Made by a program: the position numbers and the translations under genes. Below the pieces are notes generated by a model. The model made no database searches. It was not told the DNA's origin and was given only the letters and a program-made list of their open reading frames with translations. Below, piece after piece: positions 1 to 8,318 of a DNA stretch of 64,000 nt. Positions within the stretch are counted from its first letter, which is position 1. Every line of letters starts with the position of its first letter. Origin of the DNA: Niastella vici (GTDB lineage Bacteria > Bacteroidota > Bacteroidia > Chitinophagales > Chitinophagaceae); assembly GCF_002077945.1 (NCBI RefSeq), contig NZ_LVYD01000041.1, forward strand, positions 248,001-312,000, written 5' to 3'.

Positions 1-374
1 AAAAAAGTTATACCATACAGATTATCAATGCCAAATTAAGCAATTCCAACGGCGATTATATTCAATGGAGCAGTGAAAAAACGATAACCCAGATAGAAGG
101 CGGGGCCACTCCCCTACTGGCGCTTGACGATGTGTACAATATAACCGGCGGGGCCAGCGGCGCGGTTTCGGCCGGTAACAAATACTTTCAATGGTCAACC
201 GTCATTACAGCCGCCCTCCGCAAAAAATTCGGCTGCCGGTGGATCACCCTCGGGACCCTCAGTTTAAAGAAAGGAAATGACGCTGTGGCAGTGCTCGACT
301 ACGGTCCGGGCACCTGCGATAACAAGGCAAGTTTCACGGTAAATGGGGTGTCTCACGAAATAACTTTGCATTAA
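1..374 (+). CDS. C-terminal part of an unrecognised secreted/lipoprotein-like protein (5' end outside window)
   Basis: The reading frame is open from base 3, so the gene begins before the window; only the last 123 residues are visible. They are rich in beta-prone, polar residues and end in a pattern of Thr/Leu/Lys-Gly, then Asp-Tyr-Gly-x-Gly-Thr-Cys-Asp, then Asn-Gly and a final Glu-Ile-Thr-Leu. I have the impression that similar C-termini occur in Bacteroidota lipoproteins that repeat this module, but no function is assignable. A good intrinsic terminator follows 53 bases after the stop. The frame call is solid; the nature of the protein is unknown. Confidence 0.75.
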   Translation, partial: KSYTIQIINAKLSNSNGDYIQWSSEKTITQIEGGATPLLALDDVYNITGGASGAVSAGNKYFQWSTVITAALRKKFGCRWITLGTLSLKKGNDAVAVLDYGPGTCDNKASFTVNGVSHEITLH

Positions 375-426
375 TCAAAAAAGTTTATACCTTTAAGTCA
401 GTTTTCATAGGGTACGGATTAAAAAC

Positions 427-460
427 GGGCCAGGGTGTCTACCCAGGCCCAACTTTTTTT
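427..460 (+). terminator. Intrinsic terminator of the left-edge gene
   Basis: A GC-rich stem (GGGCC-A-GGG against CCC-A-GGCCC, one A/A mismatch, 6-base loop) is followed by seven T. It sits just after the stop at 374 and points the same way. Confidence 0.8.
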
Positions 461-513
461 AAGGACATACTGTCGCAAAATCCGGTTATTTCTACCCTTA
501 TTTTACCGCTTTT

Positions 514-1155
514 TTATCCTCTTATTGCTTCAAAACGGAAGCCTTTTTCACTAAAATATTGCAGCGTTTTTGGCAGTGCTTCCTGCAAGCGGGGAAATGC
601 TTTCTCACTGTCATGGAAAACGATTACGGAACCCGGTTGCGCATTCCTGGTAACATTTAATGCGCAGGCTTCTGGCGTGAGCTTAAGGTCAAAATCACCG
701 CTGAGCACATCCCACATGATTATCCTAAAATTGCTGCTAACGGGCGAATTGCGAATTCCTGTTAACAGTTTTACCTGAAAGCGCGTGATCTTTCCGTATG
801 GAGGTCGAAACAGATTGGAGTCAATATATTTTCCAGCCGATAAAATATTTTGCAGGTACAACTCATCGGTAGCCTTCCAGCCATTCAAATGATTGAACGT
901 ATGATTGCCTACCCGATGCCCGCCATCGAGTATTGAACGATAGATGTCGGAATGTGCGGCCACGTTCTTACCAATGCAAAAAAAAGTAGCCTTGGCGTTA
1001 TACTGCTGTAACTGGTCTAATACAAATGGAGTAACTACCGGGTGTGGACCATCGTCAAATGTGAGGTACAATGTTTTTTCTTTGACCGGAATGTCCCAAA
1101 CACAACGCGGATAAAGCTTCTTAAGCCACCATGGTGTTTTTACAAAATAAAGCAT
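514..1155 (-). CDS. Polysaccharide deacetylase (CE4, NodB homology)
   Basis: This is a 213-residue enzyme expected to remove N-acetyl groups from peptidoglycan- or chitin-type glycans. It shows the five CE4 motifs in order: TFDDGPHP with the catalytic/metal Asp pair (residues 34-35), the zinc-binding H-x3-H in GNHTFNH (H85, H89), FRPPYGK (about 117-122), the Trp/Asp motif MWDVLSGDFD, and VIVFHDS near residue 180. There is no clear signal peptide, so it may be cytoplasmic or released by another route. It is transcribed away from the DUF6569 gene's stop with only 34 bases between, so the two probably share a message. The substrate cannot be told from sequence. Confidence 0.93.
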   Translation of the reverse strand: MLYFVKTPWWLKKLYPRCVWDIPVKEKTLYLTFDDGPHPVVTPFVLDQLQQYNAKATFFCIGKNVAAHSDIYRSILDGGHRVGNHTFNHLNGWKATDELYLQNILSAGKYIDSNLFRPPYGKITRFQVKLLTGIRNSPVSSNFRIIMWDVLSGDFDLKLTPEACALNVTRNAQPGSVIVFHDSEKAFPRLQEALPKTLQYFSEKGFRFEAIRG

Positions 1156-1189
1156 GCTATGCTATCCTCTGCAACAAAAATAACTGAAA

Positions 1190-2125
1190 TTACTGTGCGT
1201 AACCGGTAATGTGTACTACTTTCTCTTTGTACTTATACATCTTGCCATTTTTTTTAAGGTATGCTTCCTGTGTTGCTTCGCTTGTAAGTATGGGATTGAG
1301 GTATTCTTTTACTTTTTCATCTTTTATAACCGGCGTACTGCCAAAGGCGATCGCTTCTTCTATATATCCATGTAATAATGGCTGCAGCTCGCCATAAAAC
1401 AAATTATTACCGGCATATATATCACACCCTATTACTTTATCGCCGCTCATACATACAAAACCGGTTATTGTACTGTCGCTGTTCCTGAATTTTTCGGTGA
1501 AGTAACGTAAATACGCATCCTGTTCGGGCGTATATTTTTTATCGCTGCGATGGGCCAGGTAGGCTATTGTTGGTGCTTTTGTGCCGTTGCGTTCCAGTTG
1601 CGAAAATACTTCTTTCCATACCAGTACCTGGTTCTTCGATTGGTCTAACACCTTCCGCAAGGCGGGATCAGCATAATTATTGTATTGAAATTTTTTTTCT
1701 TTATCGCTCCATCGCCCTTCTTCAACACACATTACATTTATGTATTGATCTTTTGGCGAAGGGGGCAGAACCGTATCCCGGGAAACCATGCGGTCCTGCC
1801 GGCCGCCGAGAATTATTTCGCCCGAGCCTATATACACCGATTCGGATCCATTATTATTTATGCGCAACCAATGAACATTTTCCGTTGCCGCAGTTCCGCG
1901 TTCGCTGATCACTACACTACCCTTTGCCACCGCCTGGCTTAACGATACCACGCCCGGCACAACCCGGGCCTGGCCGCCAAAACCTTTTGGCCTGATGGGA
2001 ATAATTTTCAGGTTTTTGTAAGTCCAGGCGCTATCATAATCCACATACAGGGTCTGGTACGTCAGTTGGGCCGGCACTATTTTATATATAAACAGAAAGA
2101 TGAGCGTGATCAGCTTTTTTAGCAT
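1190..2125 (-). CDS. ARPP-1 / DUF6569 family exported protein
   Basis: The protein has 311 residues from the start chosen here: the ATG at 2125 opens directly into a signal peptide (MLKKLITLIFLFIYKIVPAQ), whereas the longer frame to 2164 adds 13 residues that spoil it and run towards the gltX promoter. The body carries the GSGEIILGGRQDRM block and VMCVEEGRWS, which I recognise as ARPP-1 (DUF6569), a domain named for association with phosphatase/rhodanese proteins; its biochemical role is unknown. It is divergent from gltX, with the two starts 71 bases apart. TATCTTTA, one base off the phylum -7 box, lies at 2130-2137 on its strand. Confidence 0.75.
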   Translation of the reverse strand: MLKKLITLIFLFIYKIVPAQLTYQTLYVDYDSAWTYKNLKIIPIRPKGFGGQARVVPGVVSLSQAVAKGSVVISERGTAATENVHWLRINNNGSESVYIGSGEIILGGRQDRMVSRDTVLPPSPKDQYINVMCVEEGRWSDKEKKFQYNNYADPALRKVLDQSKNQVLVWKEVFSQLERNGTKAPTIAYLAHRSDKKYTPEQDAYLRYFTEKFRNSDSTITGFVCMSGDKVIGCDIYAGNNLFYGELQPLLHGYIEEAIAFGSTPVIKDEKVKEYLNPILTSEATQEAYLKKNGKMYKYKEKVVHITGYAQ

Positions 2126-2182
2126 ACAATAAAGATAGTTGGAACCGGGGCAAGATGCAAACATTGCCTGTTGTCAATTGCT

Positions 2183-2190
2183 TATCTTTG
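2183..2190 (+). promoter_or_regulatory. TAnnTTTG -7 box of gltX
   Basis: TATCTTTG is an exact match to the Bacteroidota -7 consensus. The ATG of gltX follows only 6 bases later, which places the probable transcription start at or within a few bases of the start codon. The -33 TTG is weak: the nearest copy, 2164-2166, is 16 bases upstream rather than about 19. Confidence 0.7.
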
Positions 2191-2196
2191 CGCCCT

Positions 2197-3729
2197 ATGG
2201 CAAAAAAAGTAAGGGTACGATTTGCTCCCAGTCCAACAGGCGGACTTCATTTAGGGGGTGTAAGAACGGTTCTATACAATTATTTGTTTGCCCGCCAGCA
2301 GGGTGGCGATTTTGTGTTGCGTATTGAAGATACCGACCAAAGCCGCTATGTACCGGGCGCCGAAGAATACATCTATGAATGTTTAAAATGGTGCGGGTTG
2401 CAACCCGATGAAAGCCCGCTGGCCGGTGGCCCATTCGCTCCCTATCGCCAAAGCGAGCGTAAAGAGCTGTACAGGCAATATGCGGAATTTTTAGTACAGG
2501 AAGGAAAAGCCTATTATGCGTTCGACCGGCCCGATGAGCTGGAATCGATGCGCGAACGGTTTAAAACAGCCGAAAACCCTTCGCCCCAATACGATCATAA
2601 TATACGCATGCAAATGCGCAACTCGTGTGCGCTTACTTTTGAAGAAACACAGCGAATGATAGCAGATGGTGTTCCACACGTCATTCGTATTCGCATGCCT
2701 GAAAATGAAACGGTGACCTTTACCGATATGATCCGCGGCGAAGTAAGTTTTCATACGTCCCTGGTCGATGATAAAGTATTATTGAAAGCCGATGGTATGC
2801 CAACCTATCACCTGGCGGTGGTGGTTGATGATTACCTGATGAAAATAACCCATGCTTTCCGCGGCGAAGAATGGCTGCCCAGCTCACCCGTGCATATCTT
2901 ATTATGGAAATACCTGGGCTGGGAAAAAGAGATGCCGCAATGGGCGCACCTGCCATTGATCCTGAAACCCGATGGCAATGGAAAATTGAGCAAACGCGAT
3001 GGCGACCGCCTCGGCTTCCCCGTATTTGCCATGAACTGGACGGTGCCTGGCACCAGTGAACTTACCAAAGGTTTTCGTGAAATGGGTTTTTTACCCGAAG
3101 CATTTATAAATATGCTGGCCATGCTGGGCTGGAATGATGGCACCGACCAGGAATTGTTCACCCTCGATGAACTGATACAAAAATTCTCCATCGACCGCGT
3201 TCATAAGGGCGGCGCCAAATTCGATTTCGAAAAAGCCAAATGGTTCAACCATGAATGGATAAAGAGAGCGGATGCTGGCAGGCTGAAGCCCGAAGTAAAA
3301 AGCATCTTTGACCAGCACGGCATTGCAGCAACTGATGATGCACAACTCGAAAAAGTGATTGCGCTGGTAAAAGAACGTTGCACCCTGCTCCCCGATTTTG
3401 TTGAGCAGTCGCGTTTCTTTTTCCAAACCCCACAACAATGGGACCTCGATGCCATAAAGCCCAAGTGGAACGAAGCCAAACAAACATTTTTTGGCGATGT
3501 CATCAGCTACCTGCAACAGCAATCCTACTGGAATGCCACTGATCTGGAAAATGGATTTAAAGAACTGGCCGCAGCCAAACAAATAAAACCAGGTGAAGTA
3601 TTATTGCCCTTGCGCATAATGCTGGTAGGTGGTAAGTTTGGCCCGGGCGTGTTTGAGATAGCCGCTATTATCGGAAAGGAAGAAACCATAAATAGAATTA
3701 ACCTCGTATTGCAGCAATTGCGCGGTTAA
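2197..3729 (+). CDS. gltX: Glutamate--tRNA ligase
   Basis: Class I aminoacyl-tRNA synthetase that charges tRNA(Glu) in the cytoplasm. The HIGH-type motif lies in FAPSPTGGLHLGG near the N-terminus and the KMSKS-type motif in KLSKRDGDRLG; the protein has 510 residues, normal for bacterial GltX, and the C-terminal half is the helical anticodon-binding region. An in-frame ATG at 2155 would add 14 residues and place the start upstream of the -7 box, so 2197 (MAKKVRVRFAPSPTG) is preferred. The gene stands alone, divergent from the DUF6569 gene, and ends at a strong terminator. Confidence 0.98.
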   Translation: MAKKVRVRFAPSPTGGLHLGGVRTVLYNYLFARQQGGDFVLRIEDTDQSRYVPGAEEYIYECLKWCGLQPDESPLAGGPFAPYRQSERKELYRQYAEFLVQEGKAYYAFDRPDELESMRERFKTAENPSPQYDHNIRMQMRNSCALTFEETQRMIADGVPHVIRIRMPENETVTFTDMIRGEVSFHTSLVDDKVLLKADGMPTYHLAVVVDDYLMKITHAFRGEEWLPSSPVHILLWKYLGWEKEMPQWAHLPLILKPDGNGKLSKRDGDRLGFPVFAMNWTVPGTSELTKGFREMGFLPEAFINMLAMLGWNDGTDQELFTLDELIQKFSIDRVHKGGAKFDFEKAKWFNHEWIKRADAGRLKPEVKSIFDQHGIAATDDAQLEKVIALVKERCTLLPDFVEQSRFFFQTPQQWDLDAIKPKWNEAKQTFFGDVISYLQQQSYWNATDLENGFKELAAAKQIKPGEVLLPLRIMLVGGKFGPGVFEIAAIIGKEETINRINLVLQQLRG

Positions 3730-3744
3730 AAAACAAACAATTTA

Positions 3745-3785
3745 ACACAAGAGCCACACCTTCAAAAGTGTGGCTCTTGTGTTTT
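3745..3785 (+). terminator. Strong intrinsic terminator after gltX
   Basis: A perfect 15-bp stem (ACACAAGAGCCACAC with its complement) has an 8-base loop and a short T run. A second, weaker hairpin (GCAGGC/GCCTGC at 3826-3844, then T's) follows before the convergent gene. Confidence 0.88.
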
Positions 3786-3852
3786 ATGGAAGTATCAGAA
3801 AAAGATCGCACATAAACAGGTTAAGGCAGGCCGGCACAGCCTGCGCTTTTTA

Positions 3853-4272
3853 TTAAAAATTCCGGTGGGCGCTTACCCAGTCAGCGATATAGCTGGCAAT
3901 TTCAGTAGTGGGCGTTCCCGGTGCAAACAATTTACCCACCCCCAGGGCATTTAATTGCTGCATATCTTCTTCGGGAATAATGCCCCCGCCGGTCAGCAAT
4001 ACATCTTCCATTCCTTTTTCCTTCATTAAAGCCACTACTTTTGGGAAAACGGTCATATGGGCGCCGGATAAAATACTAATGCCAATAGCGTCTACATCTT
4101 CCTGTAACGCGGCATTCACTACCATTTCAGGCGTTTGGCGCAATCCGGTATAGATCACTTCCATTCCGGCATCGCGCAAAGCCGTAGCAATGACCTTGGC
4201 GCCCCGGTCGTGCCCGTCGAGCCCAACCTTTGCCACCAAAACCCGCAGCGGCCTGTTTACTTTTTGATTCAT
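3853..4272 (-). CDS. Free-standing B12-binding subunit/domain of methylmalonyl-CoA mutase
   Basis: The 139-residue protein consists almost only of the cobalamin-binding fold: [10 protein letters not shown] holds the D-x-H-x2-G motif whose His ligates cobalt, followed by SILSGAH and GGGIIP, the other cofactor-loop signatures. It matches the C-terminal domain of methylmalonyl-CoA mutase, which converts methylmalonyl-CoA and succinyl-CoA into each other. The catalytic TIM-barrel part is not in this window. The start at 4272 ([17 protein letters not shown]) is chosen because the 31 residues ahead of it in the longer frame look non-coding. Methylmalonyl-CoA epimerase lies 13.7 kb away, consistent with a propionate pathway scattered on the chromosome. 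Confidence 0.88.
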   Translation of the reverse strand: MNQKVNRPLRVLVAKVGLDGHDRGAKVIATALRDAGMEVIYTGLRQTPEMVVNAALQEDVDAIGISILSGAHMTVFPKVVALMKEKGMEDVLLTGGGIIPEEDMQQLNALGVGKLFAPGTPTTEIASYIADWVSAHRNF

Positions 4273-4497
4273 GCAAGCAACATTTAAGTGTTCAAAAATA
4301 CGGTTCTTTACCCAATAGAAAGGCGCGCCGGCAAAACGCTTCATGATCTTATAATTACACTTCAATACCCCTTTTACACATTACAAACAAACCCGCTTTT
4401 CAAGGGCGGAATTTGTTTGCATTTTTGCCCTGTTAATACAACAAAACGATACTACCTACATAAAATATTATCAGGACAGGTTCTCTTATCAGAAACG

Positions 4498-4529
4498 GCA
4501 GCCTTTTTCCAAAGGCTGCATTTTTTTTT
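4498..4529 (+). terminator. Orphan intrinsic terminator between divergent genes
   Basis: A perfect 9-bp stem (GCAGCCTTT/AAAGGCTGC), TTCC loop and nine T's. Nothing coding on the plus strand precedes it after the gltX terminators. Confidence 0.75.
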
Positions 4530-4534
4530 GCCGG

Positions 4535-4592
4535 GAGCGAAGTCGAAGGGGCAGGCACAAACAGCGTTGAGCACTGAGCGTAGTCGAAGTGC
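4535..4592. repeat. REP-like dispersed repeat words (GAGCGAAGTCGAAGG family)
   Basis: GAGCGAAGTCGAAGGG (4535-4550) and the near-palindromic GCACTGAGCGTAGTCGAAGTGC (4571-4592) sit 20 bases apart. Words of this kind are, to my knowledge, scattered between genes in many Bacteroidota. Loosely related text (CCTTCGACTCTTCGACTTTC...GAGCGAG) occurs at about 50269-50319. Confidence 0.55.
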
Positions 4593-4675
4593 CGGAGTAT
4601 CGAAACGCTCCAAAATCATCTATTTCCTTTAGATTTACAATTATTAATCATTCCAATTGATAAAAAACCTGCAAC

Positions 4676-5452
4676 ATGTATTCTGCCATAACTACATCAC
4701 TTGAAAATGCCATTCTGCTCATTACCATCAACCGGCCCGATAAATTGAACGCACTCAATAAAACCGTATTCGATGAATTGAACACGGCCATTGATGATGT
4801 ATATAATAACCCCGCCATCAGGTCGGTGATCATAACCGGGGCCGGACAAAAAGCTTTTGTTGCCGGCGCCGACATCAGCGAGTTCCAGGGATTGAAACAC
4901 CATGAAGGCATGGACCTGGCAAAAAAAGGCCAGTATATTTTCAGAAAGATCGAAGAAGCGCCCAAACCCGTCGTTGCTGCCGTAAACGGATTTGCCCTCG
5001 GTGGCGGATGTGAGCTGGCCATGGCCTGTCATTTCAGAATAGCTTCGGAGAACGCCCGCTTTGGCCAGCCCGAAGTAAACCTGGGCCTTATACCCGGCTA
5101 TGGCGGCACCCAGCGGTTGACCCAACTCATTGGCAAAGGCCGGGCCATTGAACTGCTCATCACCGGTAATATGCTCGATGCCGCTACCGCCCTTCAGTAC
5201 GGACTGGTAAATTATGTGGTGCCGCAGGAAGAATTGTTAGCAAAGGCCCGCTCTATTCTGGAGCTGGTAAATACCAAAGCACCGCTGGCCGTTGGCCGTT
5301 GCATTAAAGCGGCCAATGCCGTTTTTGATCATACCAAAGATGGTTTTACCGAAGAGGTGAACCTGTTTGGCGAATGCTTTGCCACCCACGATATGGTGGA
5401 AGGCACTACTGCGTTCCTTGAAAAAAGGAAGCCTGATTTTCAGGGAAAGTAA
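4676..5452 (+). CDS. Enoyl-CoA hydratase/isomerase family protein (crotonase)
   Basis: A 258-residue crotonase-fold enzyme that hydrates 2-enoyl-CoA in fatty-acid or amino-acid breakdown. The oxyanion-hole segment AGADISEF and both catalytic glutamates of the short-chain hydratases are visible: one in GGGCELAMACHFRIA, the other in FGQPEVNLGLIPG. Having both Glu favours a true hydratase over an isomerase. The length is standard and the start ATG at 4676 gives a normal N-terminus. The gene is not tightly linked to other beta-oxidation genes here; a LacI-type regulator follows after 174 bases. Confidence 0.93.
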   Translation: MYSAITTSLENAILLITINRPDKLNALNKTVFDELNTAIDDVYNNPAIRSVIITGAGQKAFVAGADISEFQGLKHHEGMDLAKKGQYIFRKIEEAPKPVVAAVNGFALGGGCELAMACHFRIASENARFGQPEVNLGLIPGYGGTQRLTQLIGKGRAIELLITGNMLDAATALQYGLVNYVVPQEELLAKARSILELVNTKAPLAVGRCIKAANAVFDHTKDGFTEEVNLFGECFATHDMVEGTTAFLEKRKPDFQGK

Positions 5453-5569
5453 CAGCGGGCGTTGGGGTTGGTGGTGGCCGGCTGCAGGATCTCTATTAAG
5501 CGTTCCTTGCGTCGCACACTTCAGGGTTCTGTTCGCTATTCACCATTCACACCCCCGGCTGCATTTTCC

Positions 5570-5581
5570 GCAAACGTTTGC
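5570..5581. promoter_or_regulatory. Perfect 12-bp palindrome, candidate LacI-family operator
   Basis: GCAAACGTTTGC is fully self-complementary with a central CG, the typical shape of a LacI/GalR-family operator. It lies 45 bases before the start codon of the LacI-type gene, a position suited to autoregulation. Binding is inferred only. Confidence 0.5.
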
Positions 5582-5626
5582 CTGTCCTATCTTCCGCTAC
5601 ATTGTTTAACTTACAGTGCAATACAC

Positions 5627-6640
5627 ATGGAAAAGAAACTCCCCACCATAAAGGAAATAGCCCGCCGGTTAAATATCTCCGCTTCTACGGTTTCACGCGC
5701 CCTGCACGATCATCCCAGCATTGGCCTGCGTACAAAAATGGCGGTGAAAAAACTGGCTGCTGAATTAAACTACGAGCCCAACCAAACAGCCATATTCTTC
5801 AAACAGCGAAAAACTTTCACGATCGGTCTGGTTCTGCCCAACCTTCGCGAAGAATTCTTTTCCGCTGCCATCAATGGCATTGAAGACGTGGCCATCGATC
5901 ACAACTATATTGTGCTCATTGGCCAAAGTCACGATGACCTGGCCCGCGAACAAAAGCTGGTAGAGTCAATGAAGAACCATCGCGTAGATGGTATCATCGC
6001 GTCCATTTCGAGCAGCACCACCCATATTGAACATTTTGAACAAATGAAGAACTACGATATTCCCGTGGTGTTCTTCGACCGCGTTCCCGATGCCAAAGAC
6101 ATTCATTCGGTAAGCTGCAATTTGTACGATAGCTCTGTGGAAGCAGTGGAATGGTTAATAAAAAAAGGCCATAAACGCATCGGTTACCTGCAGGGACCAC
6201 CCACCCTGAATATGAAAAATGAGCGGCTCGATGGGTACATGGAAGCCCATAAAAAGCACAAACTGCCGGTCGATGAATCGCTGATCGTAAGCACCGACCT
6301 GTCGGTTGAAGGCACCCAGAAAGCCTTTGATGCGTTGATGCTGCTTAAAAAAAGACCTACCGCCATTCTTTCTTTCAACGATTATGTTACGCTCGACGCC
6401 ATTCATTATGCGCGGCAAAAGAAACTGGCCATCAACAAAGACATCTGTTTTGTAAGCTATGCCAACGTACCGGTTACGCAGTATGTCGAATACCCCCCGC
6501 TGGCTTCGGTAGAACAATTTCCTTACGACCAGGGCGTGAGCGCCACAGAACTGCTTTTTCGCCTGATCGATAAAAAAACCTCCCGCCTGGAAGCGCCCTA
6601 TGAGAATATTGTGCTGAAAAGCGAGTTGATCATCCGTTAA
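5627..6640 (+). CDS. LacI-family transcriptional regulator
   Basis: The 337-residue protein has an N-terminal LacI-type helix-turn-helix (TIKEIARRLNISASTVSRAL, residues about 7-26), a hinge helix region ending near NYEPNQTA, and a periplasmic-binding-protein-like effector domain beginning TFTIGLVLPNLREEFF. Such proteins usually bind a sugar or sugar derivative and repress or activate nearby transport/catabolic genes. The start at 5627 (MEKKLPTIKEIA) is preferred over the longer frame from 5462, whose first 55 residues are low-quality. No sugar operon is adjacent, so its target may be itself or remote; a perfect palindrome lies just upstream. Confidence 0.93.
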   Translation: MEKKLPTIKEIARRLNISASTVSRALHDHPSIGLRTKMAVKKLAAELNYEPNQTAIFFKQRKTFTIGLVLPNLREEFFSAAINGIEDVAIDHNYIVLIGQSHDDLAREQKLVESMKNHRVDGIIASISSSTTHIEHFEQMKNYDIPVVFFDRVPDAKDIHSVSCNLYDSSVEAVEWLIKKGHKRIGYLQGPPTLNMKNERLDGYMEAHKKHKLPVDESLIVSTDLSVEGTQKAFDALMLLKKRPTAILSFNDYVTLDAIHYARQKKLAINKDICFVSYANVPVTQYVEYPPLASVEQFPYDQGVSATELLFRLIDKKTSRLEAPYENIVLKSELIIR

Positions 6641-6650
6641 ACAATAAGTA

Positions 6651-6760
6651 GTTACCTGTTACCAGTCGCCGGATACCGGGGCCGAAATTCGAAGAGTACC
6701 CTTAAGCAGGGAGAGCCTGGAATTTTAGGCCCGGAAACTGGTACCCGGGAACCGGAAACC
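6651..6760. repeat. Heptamer-word inverted repeat, locus 1 (lacI-fumC gap)
   Basis: The left arm (6651-6683, GTTACCTGTTACCAG...) and right arm (6728-6760, ...CTGGTACCCGGGAACCGG) are imperfectly complementary. The pairing continues inwards through GAAATTC and GAATTTT to a core of about 30 bases. The words recur every 7 bases. The right arm ends 3 bases before the fumC -7 box. Confidence 0.7.
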
Positions 6761-6763
6761 GTG

Positions 6764-6771
6764 TATTTTTG
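6764..6771 (+). promoter_or_regulatory. TAnnTTTG -7 box of fumC
   Basis: TATTTTTG matches the consensus and lies 15 bases before the fumC ATG. No TTG is seen at the -33 position, which is occupied by the arm of the repeat element. Confidence 0.5.
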
Positions 6772-6786
6772 CGCAAATTTTACATT

Positions 6787-8184
6787 ATGGAATTCCGGAT
6801 AGAAAAAGATACCATGGGAGAAGTGCAGGTGCCTGCCGATGCCCTGTATGGCGCTCAAACTCAGCGCAGTATTGACAATTTCAAAATTGCACAGGACATC
6901 AATAAAATGCCAAAAGAGATCATCCGGGCATTTGCTTACCTGAAAAAAGCGGCCGCCATCACCAATTTCGAAGCTGGCGTTCTGCCCAAAGAAAAATGCG
7001 ACGTAATTGGCCAGGCCTGTGACGAGATCCTTGCCGGAAAGCTCGATGCTTATTTCCCCCTGGTAGTTTGGCAAACCGGTTCCGGTACCCAAAGCAATAT
7101 GAATGTAAATGAGGTGGTTGCTTACCGTGGCCATGTTATCAAAGGCGGTAAACTCACCGATAAGGAAAAATTCCTGCACCCCAACGACGATGTAAACAAA
7201 TCACAGTCCTCCAACGACACCTTCCCTACCGCAATGCACATTGCGGCCTATAAAATACTGATCGAGGTTACTATCCCCGGCATTGAAAAATTACGCAACA
7301 CCCTGGCTGAAAAAAGCAAACAATTCATGCACGTGGTGAAAATAGGCCGTACGCACTTTATGGATGCTACGCCCCTCACCGTTGGTCAGGAGTTCAGCGG
7401 TTATGTATCGCAGCTCGACCACGGTTTGCGCGCCATTAAAAACACCCTGGCGCACCTGAGCGAACTCGCCCTGGGCGGTACTGCGGTTGGAACCGGCATT
7501 AATACCCCCGCCAATTACTCAGAGAACGTGGCCAAGCATATTGCCGCATTGACCGGACTGCCGTTTGTAACGGCTGAAAATAAATTTGAAGCCCTGGCTG
7601 CCCACGATGCCATTGTGGAAGCCCATGGCGCTTTAAAGACCATTGCCGTAAGCCTCATGAAGATCGCCAACGATATCCGGATGTTGTCTTCGGGCCCGCG
7701 CAGTGGTATCGGCGAACTGTTCATCCCCGATAACGAACCCGGTTCTTCCATTATGCCCGGTAAAGTAAACCCCACCCAGTGTGAGGCACTGACCATGATC
7801 GCTGCTCAGGTAATGGGTAATGATGTGGCCATCAGCATCGGCGGCGCCAATGGCCATTTTGAATTGAACGTGTTCAAACCCGTAATGATCTTTAACTTCC
7901 TGCACAGCGCCCGCCTCATTGGCGATGGTTGTGTAAGTTTTAATGATAAATGCGCCGTAGGTATTGAACCCATTGAAGCCAACATTAAAAAACACGTCGA
8001 CAACTCCCTGATGCTGGTAACATCGCTCAACACAAAGATCGGTTACTACAAAGCAGCAGAGATTGCCCAAAAAGCCCATAAAGAAGGCACTACCCTTAAA
8101 GAAATGGCCGTGAAACTGGGCTACGTTACCCCCGAGCAATTCGACGAATGGGTTATTCCGAAAGATATGGTGGGTAAGATCTAG
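6787..8184 (+). CDS. fumC: Class II fumarate hydratase
   Basis: Iron-independent fumarase of the TCA cycle, interconverting fumarate and malate in the cytoplasm. The 465 residues are the family norm. The superfamily signature [16 protein letters not shown], containing the catalytic-loop Ser, is intact, as are [14 protein letters not shown] near residue 97 and [12 protein letters not shown] near 190. The start at 6787 ([13 protein letters not shown]) is preferred to 6769 because the homologous N-terminus begins here and the -7 box covers 6764-6771. The gene is transcribed alone and ends in a convergent gap facing lspA. Confidence 0.98.
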   Translation: MEFRIEKDTMGEVQVPADALYGAQTQRSIDNFKIAQDINKMPKEIIRAFAYLKKAAAITNFEAGVLPKEKCDVIGQACDEILAGKLDAYFPLVVWQTGSGTQSNMNVNEVVAYRGHVIKGGKLTDKEKFLHPNDDVNKSQSSNDTFPTAMHIAAYKILIEVTIPGIEKLRNTLAEKSKQFMHVVKIGRTHFMDATPLTVGQEFSGYVSQLDHGLRAIKNTLAHLSELALGGTAVGTGINTPANYSENVAKHIAALTGLPFVTAENKFEALAAHDAIVEAHGALKTIAVSLMKIANDIRMLSSGPRSGIGELFIPDNEPGSSIMPGKVNPTQCEALTMIAAQVMGNDVAISIGGANGHFELNVFKPVMIFNFLHSARLIGDGCVSFNDKCAVGIEPIEANIKKHVDNSLMLVTSLNTKIGYYKAAEIAQKAHKEGTTLKEMAVKLGYVTPEQFDEWVIPKDMVGKI

Positions 8185-8230
8185 GATCTAAACAAGCATC
8201 GCCAATCAAGGGTGCTTTCGCGATTTTCCT

Positions 8231-8250
8231 GCTTCTTACTTCTCTCTCCT
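8231..8250. repeat. Short TTACTTC-type word repeat
   Basis: GCTTCTTACTTCTCTCTCCT is a short example of a pyrimidine-rich 7-base word family seen again, longer, at 41167-41200. Both are in convergent gaps near terminators. Confidence 0.4.
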
Positions 8251-8256
8251 ATAAAG

Positions 8257-8294
8257 CAAAATGTCGCCCCGGTAAATCGGGACGACATTTTTTA
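8257..8294. terminator. Bidirectional terminator between fumC and lspA
   Basis: A long stem (AAAATGTCG-C-CCCG against CGGG-A-CGACATTTT) is flanked by A's on the left and T's on the right, so it can serve both converging genes. Confidence 0.85.
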
Positions 8295-8318
8295 TTGTAA
8301 TTAGTTATTTCAACACGC

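Larger units (their letters stand above)
4273..4675. other. 403-bp divergent spacer: orphan plus-strand terminator and REP-like text, no gene
   Basis: No reading frame here is convincing. The spacer must hold the promoters of the B12-domain gene (leftwards) and the enoyl-CoA hydratase gene (rightwards). In between lie an intrinsic terminator pointing right (4498-4529) and a block of dispersed-repeat words (4535-4592). A terminator on the plus strand with no plus-strand gene before it hints at a short untranslated RNA starting somewhere in 4380-4460. Confidence 0.5.

Noticed and set aside
5462-5626. N-terminal extension of the LacI-type regulator by 55 residues
   Set aside because: The family begins at MEKKLPTIKEIA; the extension contains the candidate operator and has no likeness to the family.
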